Shown: piece by piece, positions 52,652 to 60,784 of the stretch
Layout of the letters: the number at the start of each line of letters is the position of its first letter
Position numbering within the stretch: position 1 is the first letter of the stretch
Source: Desulfosarcina widdelii
Lineage (GTDB): Bacteria; Desulfobacterota; Desulfobacteria; Desulfobacterales; Desulfosarcinaceae
DNA length: 64,000 nt
Assembly: GCF_009688965.1 (NCBI RefSeq)
Contig: NZ_AP021875.1
Span: 2,294,001 to 2,358,000, forward strand
Reading direction: 5' to 3'
The notes under the pieces: model-generated
Told to the model about the DNA's origin: nothing
Database searches by the model: none
The model's input: the letters and a program-made list of their open reading frames with translations, nothing else
Program-made: the position numbers and the translations under genes

Positions 52652-53998
52652 TTACCAATGGTACTGTAAATATACCGTGTTGTAGTTGCTCCCTCCGGAG
52701 ATTCGTCCAAAGGCCGAAGATGTCGAAAAGATCCCGCTGCGATGATGAATGCTGTATCCCAGCCAGAGATCCTCCATCCATTGGACACGGAAAAGCTTCC
52801 CCAAGTCCAGGTCGATTGAGAAGTCCAGAAAATTGAGCAGTTGGCTGGATCGGTACCCTTTCTCCTGCATGTCTTTTTCTTCCAGGTAAGGAATCCGATC
52901 CAGATACGATAAGCCCTCCGCAAAACCCAGACGCCACGGAGTGGGCCATTTGATCGTGTAATAAAATTTAACCGCCAGAACATATTCGGTGGATCGGTCC
53001 TGCACGTCCGATGAATGGTGATGAACGAGTCCCGGCGTCAGATAGGTGGCGATCGGCAGGGTAAACAGCTCGTCGGCAAGGGGAACGCCGAAAAAAACCG
53101 AGGTGAGTTGATTGTTGTATGGATCGCTCTCGGTATTTCCAGTCACAATTTCTCCCAGATTGGATTCGGTTCCCCATCCATGGGCCAGACGAATATACGG
53201 TCTCGATGCCAGCGTATCCACTGGCTCCGTTTTATCATTGAAAAACCCGATCCCCAAAAACGCTTCGGCCTGCGTGGAGTCGTCGACGAAAGAGATGTTC
53301 CGGGTGTCGGAATCCAGAAAGAGAATGCTGCCCCTTCCCAGAAGATATAGGTTTCGCCACACGTGAAAACGGATGTCCGCGGCGATCTGGGTGTCCACGG
53401 CGCTGCCCGGTCTTTCTCTTCCCAACCCGTAGTATCGGTTGTTGAAATCGGCGCTCTTCCATCGAAAGCGAGCTGAAGGCCTGAATTCCCAGCGCCCTTG
53501 TTCCCACTTGAAACCGGGAACCAGATTGGCATGCCAACGGCCGCTTTGATCGCTCAACAACTCGGCGTCCAGATGGAACCAATCCGTGAAAAGGTAGGTG
53601 AACTGGCCGCCCACATCCAGGCCGGATTCTCTTATCTCGTTCTGATACTCCTTGGGAATGTCGAAGAAACGGTATCTGGCAAAGGGGCTCAATTGCCATT
53701 TCTCGGTCTCCCAAACCCTGTATCCGAATTCGAGACCATCGATAAAAAGCGGACCGTTCTCGTAAAAGATCAGGGGCACAACATCGTTAACCGTGCTTTT
53801 GTTTGCATCGAATGGGATGGTCGCCGACCGGATGCCCATTGCGAGCCCCCACTTCTCGGGGGCATCGACATGGTGTTGTCCAACTGTTTTCTCCTCACAG
53901 CGCCCATCGTGGCCCATGAGAATGAGAAGCGATATCAACAGACTCAAAAAAATGGGTTTTAATTGTTTACCGATGATTATCTTTTTGCACACTTTCAT
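52652..53998 (-). CDS. MipA/OmpV-like outer-membrane protein
   Basis: A 448-residue exported protein with signal peptide (FLSLLISLLILMGHDGRC). It opens with WGLAMGIRSATIPFDANKS and PLIFYENGPLFIDGLEFGYRV, the arrangement of MipA/OmpV scaffolding barrels, although it is longer than the usual 250-300 residues. Beta strands continue to the terminal NYNTVYLQYHW, an aromatic beta-signal. Ten bp separate it from the lipoprotein gene downstream. Family assignment is moderate; barrel assignment is firm. Confidence 0.75.
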   Translation of the reverse strand: MKVCKKIIIGKQLKPIFLSLLISLLILMGHDGRCEEKTVGQHHVDAPEKWGLAMGIRSATIPFDANKSTVNDVVPLIFYENGPLFIDGLEFGYRVWETEKWQLSPFARYRFFDIPKEYQNEIRESGLDVGGQFTYLFTDWFHLDAELLSDQSGRWHANLVPGFKWEQGRWEFRPSARFRWKSADFNNRYYGLGRERPGSAVDTQIAADIRFHVWRNLYLLGRGSILFLDSDTRNISFVDDSTQAEAFLGIGFFNDKTEPVDTLASRPYIRLAHGWGTESNLGEIVTGNTESDPYNNQLTSVFFGVPLADELFTLPIATYLTPGLVHHHSSDVQDRSTEYVLAVKFYYTIKWPTPWRLGFAEGLSYLDRIPYLEEKDMQEKGYRSSQLLNFLDFSIDLDLGKLFRVQWMEDLWLGYSIHHRSGIFSTSSAFGRISGGSNYNTVYLQYHW

Positions 53999-54026
53999 AC
54001 GATTTTGCCTTGCGATTCAGATGGGA

Positions 54027-54860
54027 TCAAAAAAATTTGGGGAGCACGAAATTGGCTTGGAGCCGAAAGCGAAACCCTTCCGGTCCGGTGTCCGGCGAAT
54101 CGGCCCAATACCCCACCCCGGCCTGCAGGCTCACCGGGAGCTTGCCCATGTGGACAATTTTTGCAAGGGAGGCGGTGATCGGCACGGACCATTGCTCAGC
54201 CTCCCAGTCATAAGTGCTTTCGAGCTGAAATGCAATGGTGTAGGCGGTCGGCGTCGTGAACGCCACGAAAGGCTGTAAAAAGCTGACGTTGACGTCCCGG
54301 CGGTCGCTGTCGCCGGCATAGGACCAGTTGTGGTTGGCAAGCATCCCGATTGTCCACGATCCGCGCATGGTAAGGGCAACCATCGCAGGCCCTGCACTCC
54401 ATTTTTCCGAACCAAGAAGGTCGTCGGTGGCTATCGGCAGCATCAATATGGGACCGACGCCCCAGATAAAACCGCCGGGTGCAGGGTCGTCGGGAGAAAA
54501 AAACAGGCTCAGGCTGAGGTCGCCCAGGCCGAACTGGGAACCTGACCCCGGTGCGATCTCGTCTTGATAGGTGATCGGCAGAATCGTTCGTGTGATCAGG
54601 TTCCAGTCGTCATTCAAATTAAAAGGGATTACCGGTTGAAGATTGGTCTGCAGCCGCCAGCCGTCGTCCTGTAAGCCGATGTCGTGATCGTAGGTCATTT
54701 GAATGGGAATCGTCATCAGTTCCGCCACAGGATTGGTCAGTTCCTGGGCAAGTTCGGCGTCCGAACCTCCGGGCGCGTTCTCCGCCAGGGCAAGCCCGGC
54801 CGGTGTAAAGGCGACCAAAAGCGCAAGAAGAAAAGCAAAGATCGGTATTGAATCTCTCAT
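54027..54860 (-). CDS. Predicted outer-membrane channel protein
   Basis: A 277-residue exported protein with signal peptide (IFAFLLALLVAFTPAGLALA). The pattern TNPVAELMTIPIQMTYDHDIG, WRLQTNLQPVIPFNLNDDWNLITRTILPI and FGLGDLSLSLFFSP is that of small outer-membrane proteins often annotated as transporters or neuromedin-U-like. It ends NFVLPKFF. AGGAG precedes ATG 54860; the frame extends upstream to 54986 with no better start. Confidence 0.8.
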   Translation of the reverse strand: MRDSIPIFAFLLALLVAFTPAGLALAENAPGGSDAELAQELTNPVAELMTIPIQMTYDHDIGLQDDGWRLQTNLQPVIPFNLNDDWNLITRTILPITYQDEIAPGSGSQFGLGDLSLSLFFSPDDPAPGGFIWGVGPILMLPIATDDLLGSEKWSAGPAMVALTMRGSWTIGMLANHNWSYAGDSDRRDVNVSFLQPFVAFTTPTAYTIAFQLESTYDWEAEQWSVPITASLAKIVHMGKLPVSLQAGVGYWADSPDTGPEGFRFRLQANFVLPKFF

Positions 54861-54888
54861 CTCAACTCCTTTCTCTGGCGGAAATCGG

Positions 54889-55671
54889 TTAAAAACGCCA
54901 CGAAAGACCCAAAATAAGCCCATCCTGCGAAACATCGTACAAAAAATCGTCTTCATCGTAGTCAACATCCAGGTAGCGGTATCCAAGCGTTGTGGAAAAC
55001 ATCGCCGTCCATTGGTAGCCCAAGTTGATCATTGCGTCCCACATGAAATCCGATCCTATTCCCAAGCCCCCGAAAATCAGGGACCCGCTGACGAAGAACC
55101 TGGATTCGCCCAAGGGCATCAGGCCTTTGATGCCGACGATCGGGTCCACCCAGTTCTCCCGGTTGGTGCTTTCCCTTGCAGACAGTAGGCCGGCATCAAG
55201 TTTCAGGGACGCGTCCACGGACCAGTAGCGCAGCCCGGCCATGCCGTCCAGAAATGCGCCATCCTGGTCGATCAGACGGTAAAATCCGGCCGCCGAAACG
55301 ATCCAGGTTTTTGTCCGGGAAGTGAGCTTCGAGAAAAATGGACCGGGGGTCGCTTCATCGTCTTCGATATCCGAATAATTGATGTCGGCCACAACACCGT
55401 AGCGCCCCTTGAAAGCCTCGCCAACCAGGGAGAAGGAACTGTTGATGTTGCCAAGGATGTCATCATAAAAATCGATGTCGACCTCTGCGGCCGGCAAACC
55501 CGGCTGGGTCGCCAGATCTCCTTTTTGACCGGATAGCCAGGCATACGGTGCTATCTGAAATTGCCATTTGTCATCGGCGCCGGATTCTGCATTAACCGGC
55601 AAAGCCAGAAAAAGAACAAAAAGTACTGCTCCCATCCACGCTGGAACAATCTTAATTAAAAGGCGAATCAT
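54889..55671 (-). CDS. Outer-membrane beta-barrel protein
   Basis: A 260-residue exported protein with signal peptide (MGAVLFVLFLALPVNA). WQFQIAPYAWLSGQKGDL is the usual opening of a family of 8-stranded barrels seen in many Gram-negatives, and the chain ends LGYRYLDVDYDEDDFLYDVSQDGLILGLSWRF with an aromatic last residue. AGGAGG before the ATG overlaps the stop of the D15-type gene, so both are coupled. Confidence 0.8.
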   Translation of the reverse strand: MIRLLIKIVPAWMGAVLFVLFLALPVNAESGADDKWQFQIAPYAWLSGQKGDLATQPGLPAAEVDIDFYDDILGNINSSFSLVGEAFKGRYGVVADINYSDIEDDEATPGPFFSKLTSRTKTWIVSAAGFYRLIDQDGAFLDGMAGLRYWSVDASLKLDAGLLSARESTNRENWVDPIVGIKGLMPLGESRFFVSGSLIFGGLGIGSDFMWDAMINLGYQWTAMFSTTLGYRYLDVDYDEDDFLYDVSQDGLILGLSWRF

Positions 55672-55680
55672 TTTAACCTC

Positions 55681-56775
55681 CTAAAATGCTTCCTGAATGC
55701 CGACGTAAATGCCCTCGTTGTCTCCATTGCCGATGGCCGCATCGATACGGAAATTGATCTTCTGGTCGGAGTTGAGCATGTACCGGAAGCCGACGCCGCC
55801 GCTGTAGTAGAGATCTTTGGTGATCAGTTCCTCCAATTCGTCATCCCACAATTTGGCCAGGCCGCCAAAAGCTACGAAACCGATTTTCTCTGTAAATTGC
55901 CACCTGATTTCAGCTTGGCCGGATAGCAGGGTGCGGCCGGAAACCTCTCCGGATTTGAATCCTCGCAAATCGCTCTGCTGCCCGAGGCGGGATTTGTCCG
56001 AGTAGGGCGTGTCCTCCGTACCGGTGCGGCCATAGGCACGCAGGGCCAGGACGTGCGTCTCGGTGAGGCCGATGTAGTGGTTTACAGCGAGATCGGCTAC
56101 GGCATAATCCGTTTCATTGCCCCAGGCCTCGGGTTTATAGTAGCCTTTGACTTCGACCAGCGTTCCGGAAGAGGGGTAGTTGACATTGTCCCGGGTGTCG
56201 TAACTGATCACCGGCCCGATCCCCGTCGTGGTGGAATCCTCCGCCCCCACCAGATCCAGGTAATCGCCATCGGCAGGGGTGTCGGGATCGTAGCTGACGT
56301 CGACCACCAGCGCCTGCCCGCCGATATAAACATTATCCCATACCCGGTAAGTGAGCAGACCCAACGCGGCTATGGCACCCGTGGAGAACTCAGCCTCACC
56401 ACCCCAGGGAATGTCGTACTCGTTGTTGATGTTTGCCCTGAAAATGCCGAAATTGCCACGAATCGTGTCATGGTAAAGGTACAGGCTGCTCAGCAGTCCA
56501 TAGAAATAGGAGTCGGTGTTCGTGTACGCCCCGATCGCCTGCACGCTGGATCGCGGATCCTCCGCACGCCAATCGCCGATGTCGAAGAAATACATCCCCG
56601 CCGCTCCCAGGCCGCTGCCGATATTGGGATTGGAGATAACGATGGGAGCAAAGGCGAAGTTTTTTCCCCGATCAGGCTTTTTCTGTGCATCCGGAATTTC
56701 CTGTGCGTCTGCGCCAATGGTGAAAATCATGGGGAAACAGAAAAGCAGGCAAAGCAATAAGCAGGTTCGCATCAT
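55681..56775 (-). CDS. Omp85/BamA-like surface-antigen (D15) barrel protein
   Basis: A 364-residue exported protein made only of the bacterial surface-antigen barrel, with no POTRA domains. Signal peptide LLLCLLFCFPMIFTIGADA. SYDTRDNVNYPSSGTLVEVKGYY is the typical DTRDxxxxPxxG motif, LRGFKSGEVSGRTLL contains the lid-loop LRGF motif, and the chain ends GIYVGIQEAF. POTRA-less Omp85 proteins form a separate, poorly understood class. AAGGA precedes the ATG. Confidence 0.88.
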   Translation of the reverse strand: MMRTCLLLCLLFCFPMIFTIGADAQEIPDAQKKPDRGKNFAFAPIVISNPNIGSGLGAAGMYFFDIGDWRAEDPRSSVQAIGAYTNTDSYFYGLLSSLYLYHDTIRGNFGIFRANINNEYDIPWGGEAEFSTGAIAALGLLTYRVWDNVYIGGQALVVDVSYDPDTPADGDYLDLVGAEDSTTTGIGPVISYDTRDNVNYPSSGTLVEVKGYYKPEAWGNETDYAVADLAVNHYIGLTETHVLALRAYGRTGTEDTPYSDKSRLGQQSDLRGFKSGEVSGRTLLSGQAEIRWQFTEKIGFVAFGGLAKLWDDELEELITKDLYYSGGVGFRYMLNSDQKINFRIDAAIGNGDNEGIYVGIQEAF

Positions 56776-56844
56776 GGTTGGGTCCTTTGGTATTCACCAG
56801 CGTTTACATTCGTAATCAAAAGCCTGCCCTGCAACAGTTATCTC

Positions 56845-57681
56845 TCATTCACCAGACAGTGCCTCGGCCTCTGCCTGGCAATCACGAGATGGCTTAAGAC
56901 CTTGTGCGCGAGCTTTCTCGTACTCTTTCTTGGCCATTTCCAGATCCGCGCAAAACTTTGGATTGGCGTGCAGTTTTGCGACAACGGCGGCGCCCATGAA
57001 ACGGCCTTCCACCACGTCACTGTGCCAGTGCACATTGCAGATGATCCGGCTTTCGCCGAACGCCCGCCCCCGGGCGAGGATGGCATCGGCCCGGTCCGGA
57101 GCAATCTCCGTAAGAATAAGAGCCCAGGCCCAGCCCAAAGCCGTATGCCCGGAGGGATAGGAACCGTCCTTTCTCAACTTCTCTTCCTCTTCCGGTGTAC
57201 AGATGGTTTCCCCGTTCACCATGAAAGCGCGCTTGCGCTGGTAGTGCTTCTTGGCGGTGTACGTGGAGAGTCCCGCATCGGCCAGGGTGCGGCGAAGCAG
57301 CATGTAAAGATGCGGGGTATCCGCTTCAGTGATGGGAATTCCCAGGGCGCAGCTGAAGGTGTCTGCTGCTTCCGGAAACCTCAGTTCCGCATCCCGGGTT
57401 GCGACCGTCCAGCGCGGCGTGCCTCGCAGAGCCTGGCTTTTTCGGCTTACCTCTTCGTCCAGTGAACGCGCAGCCGAGCCTTCGGCCGGAGGCGGCGGAA
57501 GAAGTGCCAGGCTGTTGGGGAGCGCTTCCGGTTTTAAATACCCCGCCAGAACTCCGGGCATGATCTCCGGTACAGTGTCAGGGCCTTGCTTTTGAAAGCC
57601 GGCACAGCCGATCATCATTCCCACGCATATAAGCGCTATTACGATTGGCCAATTTTTAATAAAACCGAAGCGGGTCGACAT
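56845..57681 (-). CDS. Class A nonspecific acid phosphatase (PhoN/PAP2 superfamily), lipoprotein
   Basis: A 278-residue exported phosphatase with lipobox MMIGC at about residues 22-26. The three PAP2-type motifs are KHYQRKRAF (K-x6-R), GSYPSGHT and SRIICNVHWHSDV. YPSGH and the SR...H...D spacing match class A acid phosphatases that use a phosphohistidine. It likely releases phosphate from small organic or lipid phosphates at the periplasmic or outer face. GAGG precedes the ATG. Confidence 0.9.
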   Translation of the reverse strand: MSTRFGFIKNWPIVIALICVGMMIGCAGFQKQGPDTVPEIMPGVLAGYLKPEALPNSLALLPPPPAEGSAARSLDEEVSRKSQALRGTPRWTVATRDAELRFPEAADTFSCALGIPITEADTPHLYMLLRRTLADAGLSTYTAKKHYQRKRAFMVNGETICTPEEEEKLRKDGSYPSGHTALGWAWALILTEIAPDRADAILARGRAFGESRIICNVHWHSDVVEGRFMGAAVVAKLHANPKFCADLEMAKKEYEKARAQGLKPSRDCQAEAEALSGE

Positions 57682-57699
57682 GATGACAAACCTCTTTGT

Positions 57700-58110
57700 T
57701 TACTTCAGTCCCGTCTCGATCAGTGCATCAAGGCAGCGCTTGCTAACCTTTTTTTTGTTTTTGGCAATACAGTCCAATAGCCGTCCTTCACCCACGGGAA
57801 CGTCGGCGCAATACTTCTCCAGGTCGTCTTCGCATTCGTAGGCCGCATAGGCCAGGGCGGAGATTGCCCGCTCAAGCAGGACCGCGGCATCGAACAGGGC
57901 AAATTCACATTTTGCGCTCAATTTATCCTCGTGGGCGTACAGGCAGGCCAGCACCCGCCCCTCGCCGGGAGTAACGCCCTTGCAGTAGCTTTCCAGTTCC
58001 ACTTTGCACCCATCCTTAACGGTTTGGGTCAATGGATCGGTGGCAAAAGCCGTGGCCGAAATCATCATTACTGCCGTCAGTGCAACCAAGATTTTCAAAG
58101 TTCTGATCAT
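57700..58110 (-). CDS. Periplasmic GLG1-type cysteine-repeat protein
   Basis: A 136-residue exported protein with signal peptide (ILVALTAVMMISATAFA). Two successive repeats have identical cysteine spacing C-x7-C-x12-C-x11-C, each with a GEGR motif (YCKGVTPGEGRVLAC and YCADVPVGEGRLLDC). This is the Cys-rich GLG1 repeat known from the Golgi glycoprotein GLG1, also present in some bacteria. Four disulfides are likely. AAAGGAG precedes ATG 58110. It lies between the acid phosphatase and the sulfatase. Function unknown. Confidence 0.88.
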   Translation of the reverse strand: MIRTLKILVALTAVMMISATAFATDPLTQTVKDGCKVELESYCKGVTPGEGRVLACLYAHEDKLSAKCEFALFDAAVLLERAISALAYAAYECEDDLEKYCADVPVGEGRLLDCIAKNKKKVSKRCLDALIETGLK

Positions 58111-58176
58111 GACTTTCTCCTTTGTTGGGTAGAACCGACCACTACCCTTGTGGTTTTTCTGTGGATAAACAATAAA

Positions 58177-60654
58177 TTAGTCTATATCGCCGGGAACGGC
58201 GGCACTCGCTTCCTGCTCGTCGGGATTCCTGATGTCGAATACAACCTTGTGCAATTGCCCTTCCGTGAATTTGAATTTACCCAGATCGGCATATTCCTCA
58301 TTTACGGGCATGCCTTCATCGCGGCCAATATCGAAGGTTTCATGACCGGTATAAGCACCATAGACGGTCGCCGTGATGTCCATTTCTCCCACTTTTTCAT
58401 CGTTGATAAACAATTCGACGGTGGATGGGCCGTTGAGCCTTGGCTCCTTCATGGTATGTTTTAGGGTGATTTTTACATCTCCATGGGGAATTTTTACATC
58501 AACGTCGAAGTCGTGCCAGTAAAGGCCAAGGGTGGAGTAGCTGTATCTGAGTTTTCCGTCTTTGATGAACAGCGCCTGTCCACCGATATGCTCACCAACC
58601 GCATAAATAACACCCTGGGTCGTGTCATCCGCAGTGATGTAGGCATTGACCTCATAGTTGGTGGATTTGATCTCGGGTCCTGCCAACTCGGGCACCCGAT
58701 AGACATTGGTTGTCAGCTCCCAATGCCTTTTTGCAGCCCGCTGCGGATTGGATTCCGGTTGCAGCATCCTTCCTAATGAACCGCCGATCGGATATGCATC
58801 GTACTTGTCAGCCTCTTCCCAGAACAATTTTTCCAGTGCTTTTACTTTTTCGGGGTACTGATCGGCCACGTTAACCTGCTGTATGGGGTCTTCATCGATA
58901 TGATATAATTCCCATTCAACGTTTAGCGGATCAAAGTTTGCCATGGCCGAGGGATCAAGCGACCAGGGAATACGATACGGTTTCCCGCAGAGGGACCATC
59001 CTTCTTGGTATAACCCCACAAAACCGGTCATTTCAAAATACTGGGTGGGATGGTTGGTTTTTGCCTCCGGGTCGTTCCAGGCGTATGTGAGCGATTTGCC
59101 CGGATAAGGTTTTCTCTTCTGACCGTTCACATAGTCGGGGGCCGGAACGCCGGTGACCTCGAGAATGGTGGGAACGATATCCGTGACATTCTGAAATTGC
59201 CTTCTCCATTCGCCTTTGGCTTTGATGGCCCTGGGGTATCTTACGGCCGTGGCGGACATGGTCCCTCCGAAATGGGAAGCCATCTGTTTGGTCCACTGAA
59301 ACGGGGTTGAGGATGCGTAAGACCAGGCTACTGAATAATGGTTGTTCATATGAGGACCGCCCCATTCATCGATGCCGCCAAATTCTTCAAGCTTTTCCAG
59401 TTGCTGCTCCATGGTCAGCGGTGGAAAGCCGTTCTGCATCAACAGCTCGGAGAATGTTCCCGTGGGCGTTCCTTCGGCGGTACAGCCATTGTCGGCGGTG
59501 AGATAAATAACCAGGGTGTTGTCCAGCTCACCCATTTCCTCAATGTGCTCGATGACCCGTCCGATATGATGATCGACATGTTCCAGAAAGGCGGCATTGA
59601 CTTCCATTTGCCGTGACAAATAGGCTTTTCCCGCCTCGCTGTAGGAATTCCACTCGGGAATGGATTTTGGCCAATCAACCATTTTTGCATCTTCAGGAAC
59701 CAGACCCAGTTTCTTCTGGCGTTCCAGTTGCTGTGCCCGGTATGCATGCCACCCTTCGTCAAACTTCCCCTTATATTTGTCTCGCCATTCCTTGGGGACC
59801 TGGATGGGGCCATGAACAGCGCCCGGCGTGTAGTACATAAAGAAAGGCGCATCCCTCAGGCCTTTCCAGTTGTCGAGCCATTTGATGGCCTGGTCGGCCA
59901 TACCGTGCGACATATGAAATTTGGAGCCGTCCGCATTGGTTTTCGGGGTTTCAATTGCGGTGGTGTTTTCATAGAGCAAAGGGTAGAACTGGTTGGTCTC
60001 ACCGCCCATGAATCCCCAGAAATACTCAAACCCCCACATGCCTGTCGGCCAGCTTTCAAAAGGACCGGCAGGCGAGGCCTCTTCCATGGGCGTATTGTGC
60101 CATTTGCCGAATGCTGCCGTGGCATAACCATTGTCCGTTAAAATTTTCGCAATGGAGGGCGTACTGTAATCGATTTGCGAATTGTAGCCCGGATAACCGG
60201 TGGCGAACTCGGATATGATCCCGGTCCCGATCTGGTGAATGTTATAGCCGGTCAACAGCGAACCCCGGGTCGGCGAACAGACTGCGGCCACAGACATGTG
60301 CGTGTACCGGATGCCTTCATCTCCCAGACGGTCGAAGGTCGGTGTGCGCATGACGCCCCCAAAGGATGTAGCACTGGAATAACCGGCATCGTCAAGCATA
60401 ACAATCAGTACATTGGGTGCCCCGTCGGGAGCTTTTTTCTGGCCGACAAAATCGGGTTTCGAGTCGGCCAGTGTTTTGCCCTGGACGCCTTTCCATTCCT
60501 CTTTCGGATAGGGAATGGCGTTGCCGTCTGCAACTTTTTGATCAACGACCACCGGATTGCTCTCCTCACTCTTTTGACTGACATCCGCCTGATTGCAGGA
60601 CACAATGAAGAGAATGCCTAAAAAGAAAATTGCGGTCTTCAATACTTTCATCAT
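58177..60654 (-). CDS. Arylsulfatase, Cys-type, lipoprotein
   Basis: An 825-residue sulfatase with lipobox IVSC near residues 17-20. The catalytic motif is CSPTRGSLLTG with Cys126, which must be turned into formylglycine by a maturase. NVLIVMLDDAGYSS provides the calcium-binding Asp pair and YLTADNG a further metal motif; FGKWHN is the usual GKWH-like signature. The C-terminal third (from about residue 600) is a beta-rich domain typical of large arylsulfatases. AAGGAGG precedes the start; ATG 60651 is equally possible. No sulfatase-maturing gene is in the window. The natural sulfate ester is unknown. Confidence 0.93.
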   Translation of the reverse strand: MMKVLKTAIFFLGILFIVSCNQADVSQKSEESNPVVVDQKVADGNAIPYPKEEWKGVQGKTLADSKPDFVGQKKAPDGAPNVLIVMLDDAGYSSATSFGGVMRTPTFDRLGDEGIRYTHMSVAAVCSPTRGSLLTGYNIHQIGTGIISEFATGYPGYNSQIDYSTPSIAKILTDNGYATAAFGKWHNTPMEEASPAGPFESWPTGMWGFEYFWGFMGGETNQFYPLLYENTTAIETPKTNADGSKFHMSHGMADQAIKWLDNWKGLRDAPFFMYYTPGAVHGPIQVPKEWRDKYKGKFDEGWHAYRAQQLERQKKLGLVPEDAKMVDWPKSIPEWNSYSEAGKAYLSRQMEVNAAFLEHVDHHIGRVIEHIEEMGELDNTLVIYLTADNGCTAEGTPTGTFSELLMQNGFPPLTMEQQLEKLEEFGGIDEWGGPHMNNHYSVAWSYASSTPFQWTKQMASHFGGTMSATAVRYPRAIKAKGEWRRQFQNVTDIVPTILEVTGVPAPDYVNGQKRKPYPGKSLTYAWNDPEAKTNHPTQYFEMTGFVGLYQEGWSLCGKPYRIPWSLDPSAMANFDPLNVEWELYHIDEDPIQQVNVADQYPEKVKALEKLFWEEADKYDAYPIGGSLGRMLQPESNPQRAAKRHWELTTNVYRVPELAGPEIKSTNYEVNAYITADDTTQGVIYAVGEHIGGQALFIKDGKLRYSYSTLGLYWHDFDVDVKIPHGDVKITLKHTMKEPRLNGPSTVELFINDEKVGEMDITATVYGAYTGHETFDIGRDEGMPVNEEYADLGKFKFTEGQLHKVVFDIRNPDEQEASAAVPGDID

Positions 60655-60784
60655 GCCTCCTTAATGGTATAACTTCTCTCGAACCGTTGATTCCTGTATT
60701 GGAGCAGCAATATGTCACACGTTAATCTAACCGTGGCCTATAGAGCATTAAGCTATTGTCAATTCCTGGGATAACCCGCGGCAG

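Noticed and set aside
58140..58170. Short CCAC/GTGG hairpin followed by TTTTT
   Set aside because: The T-run is on the plus strand, where no gene precedes it; on the coding (minus) strand there is no T-run, so it is not a terminator for the sulfatase.
60720..60784. TTGACA on the minus strand in the gap between the DUF1254/1214 gene and the sulfatase gene
   Set aside because: No acceptable -10 box at 16-18 bp spacing was found; the best TATA-like hexamer is only 14 bp away.
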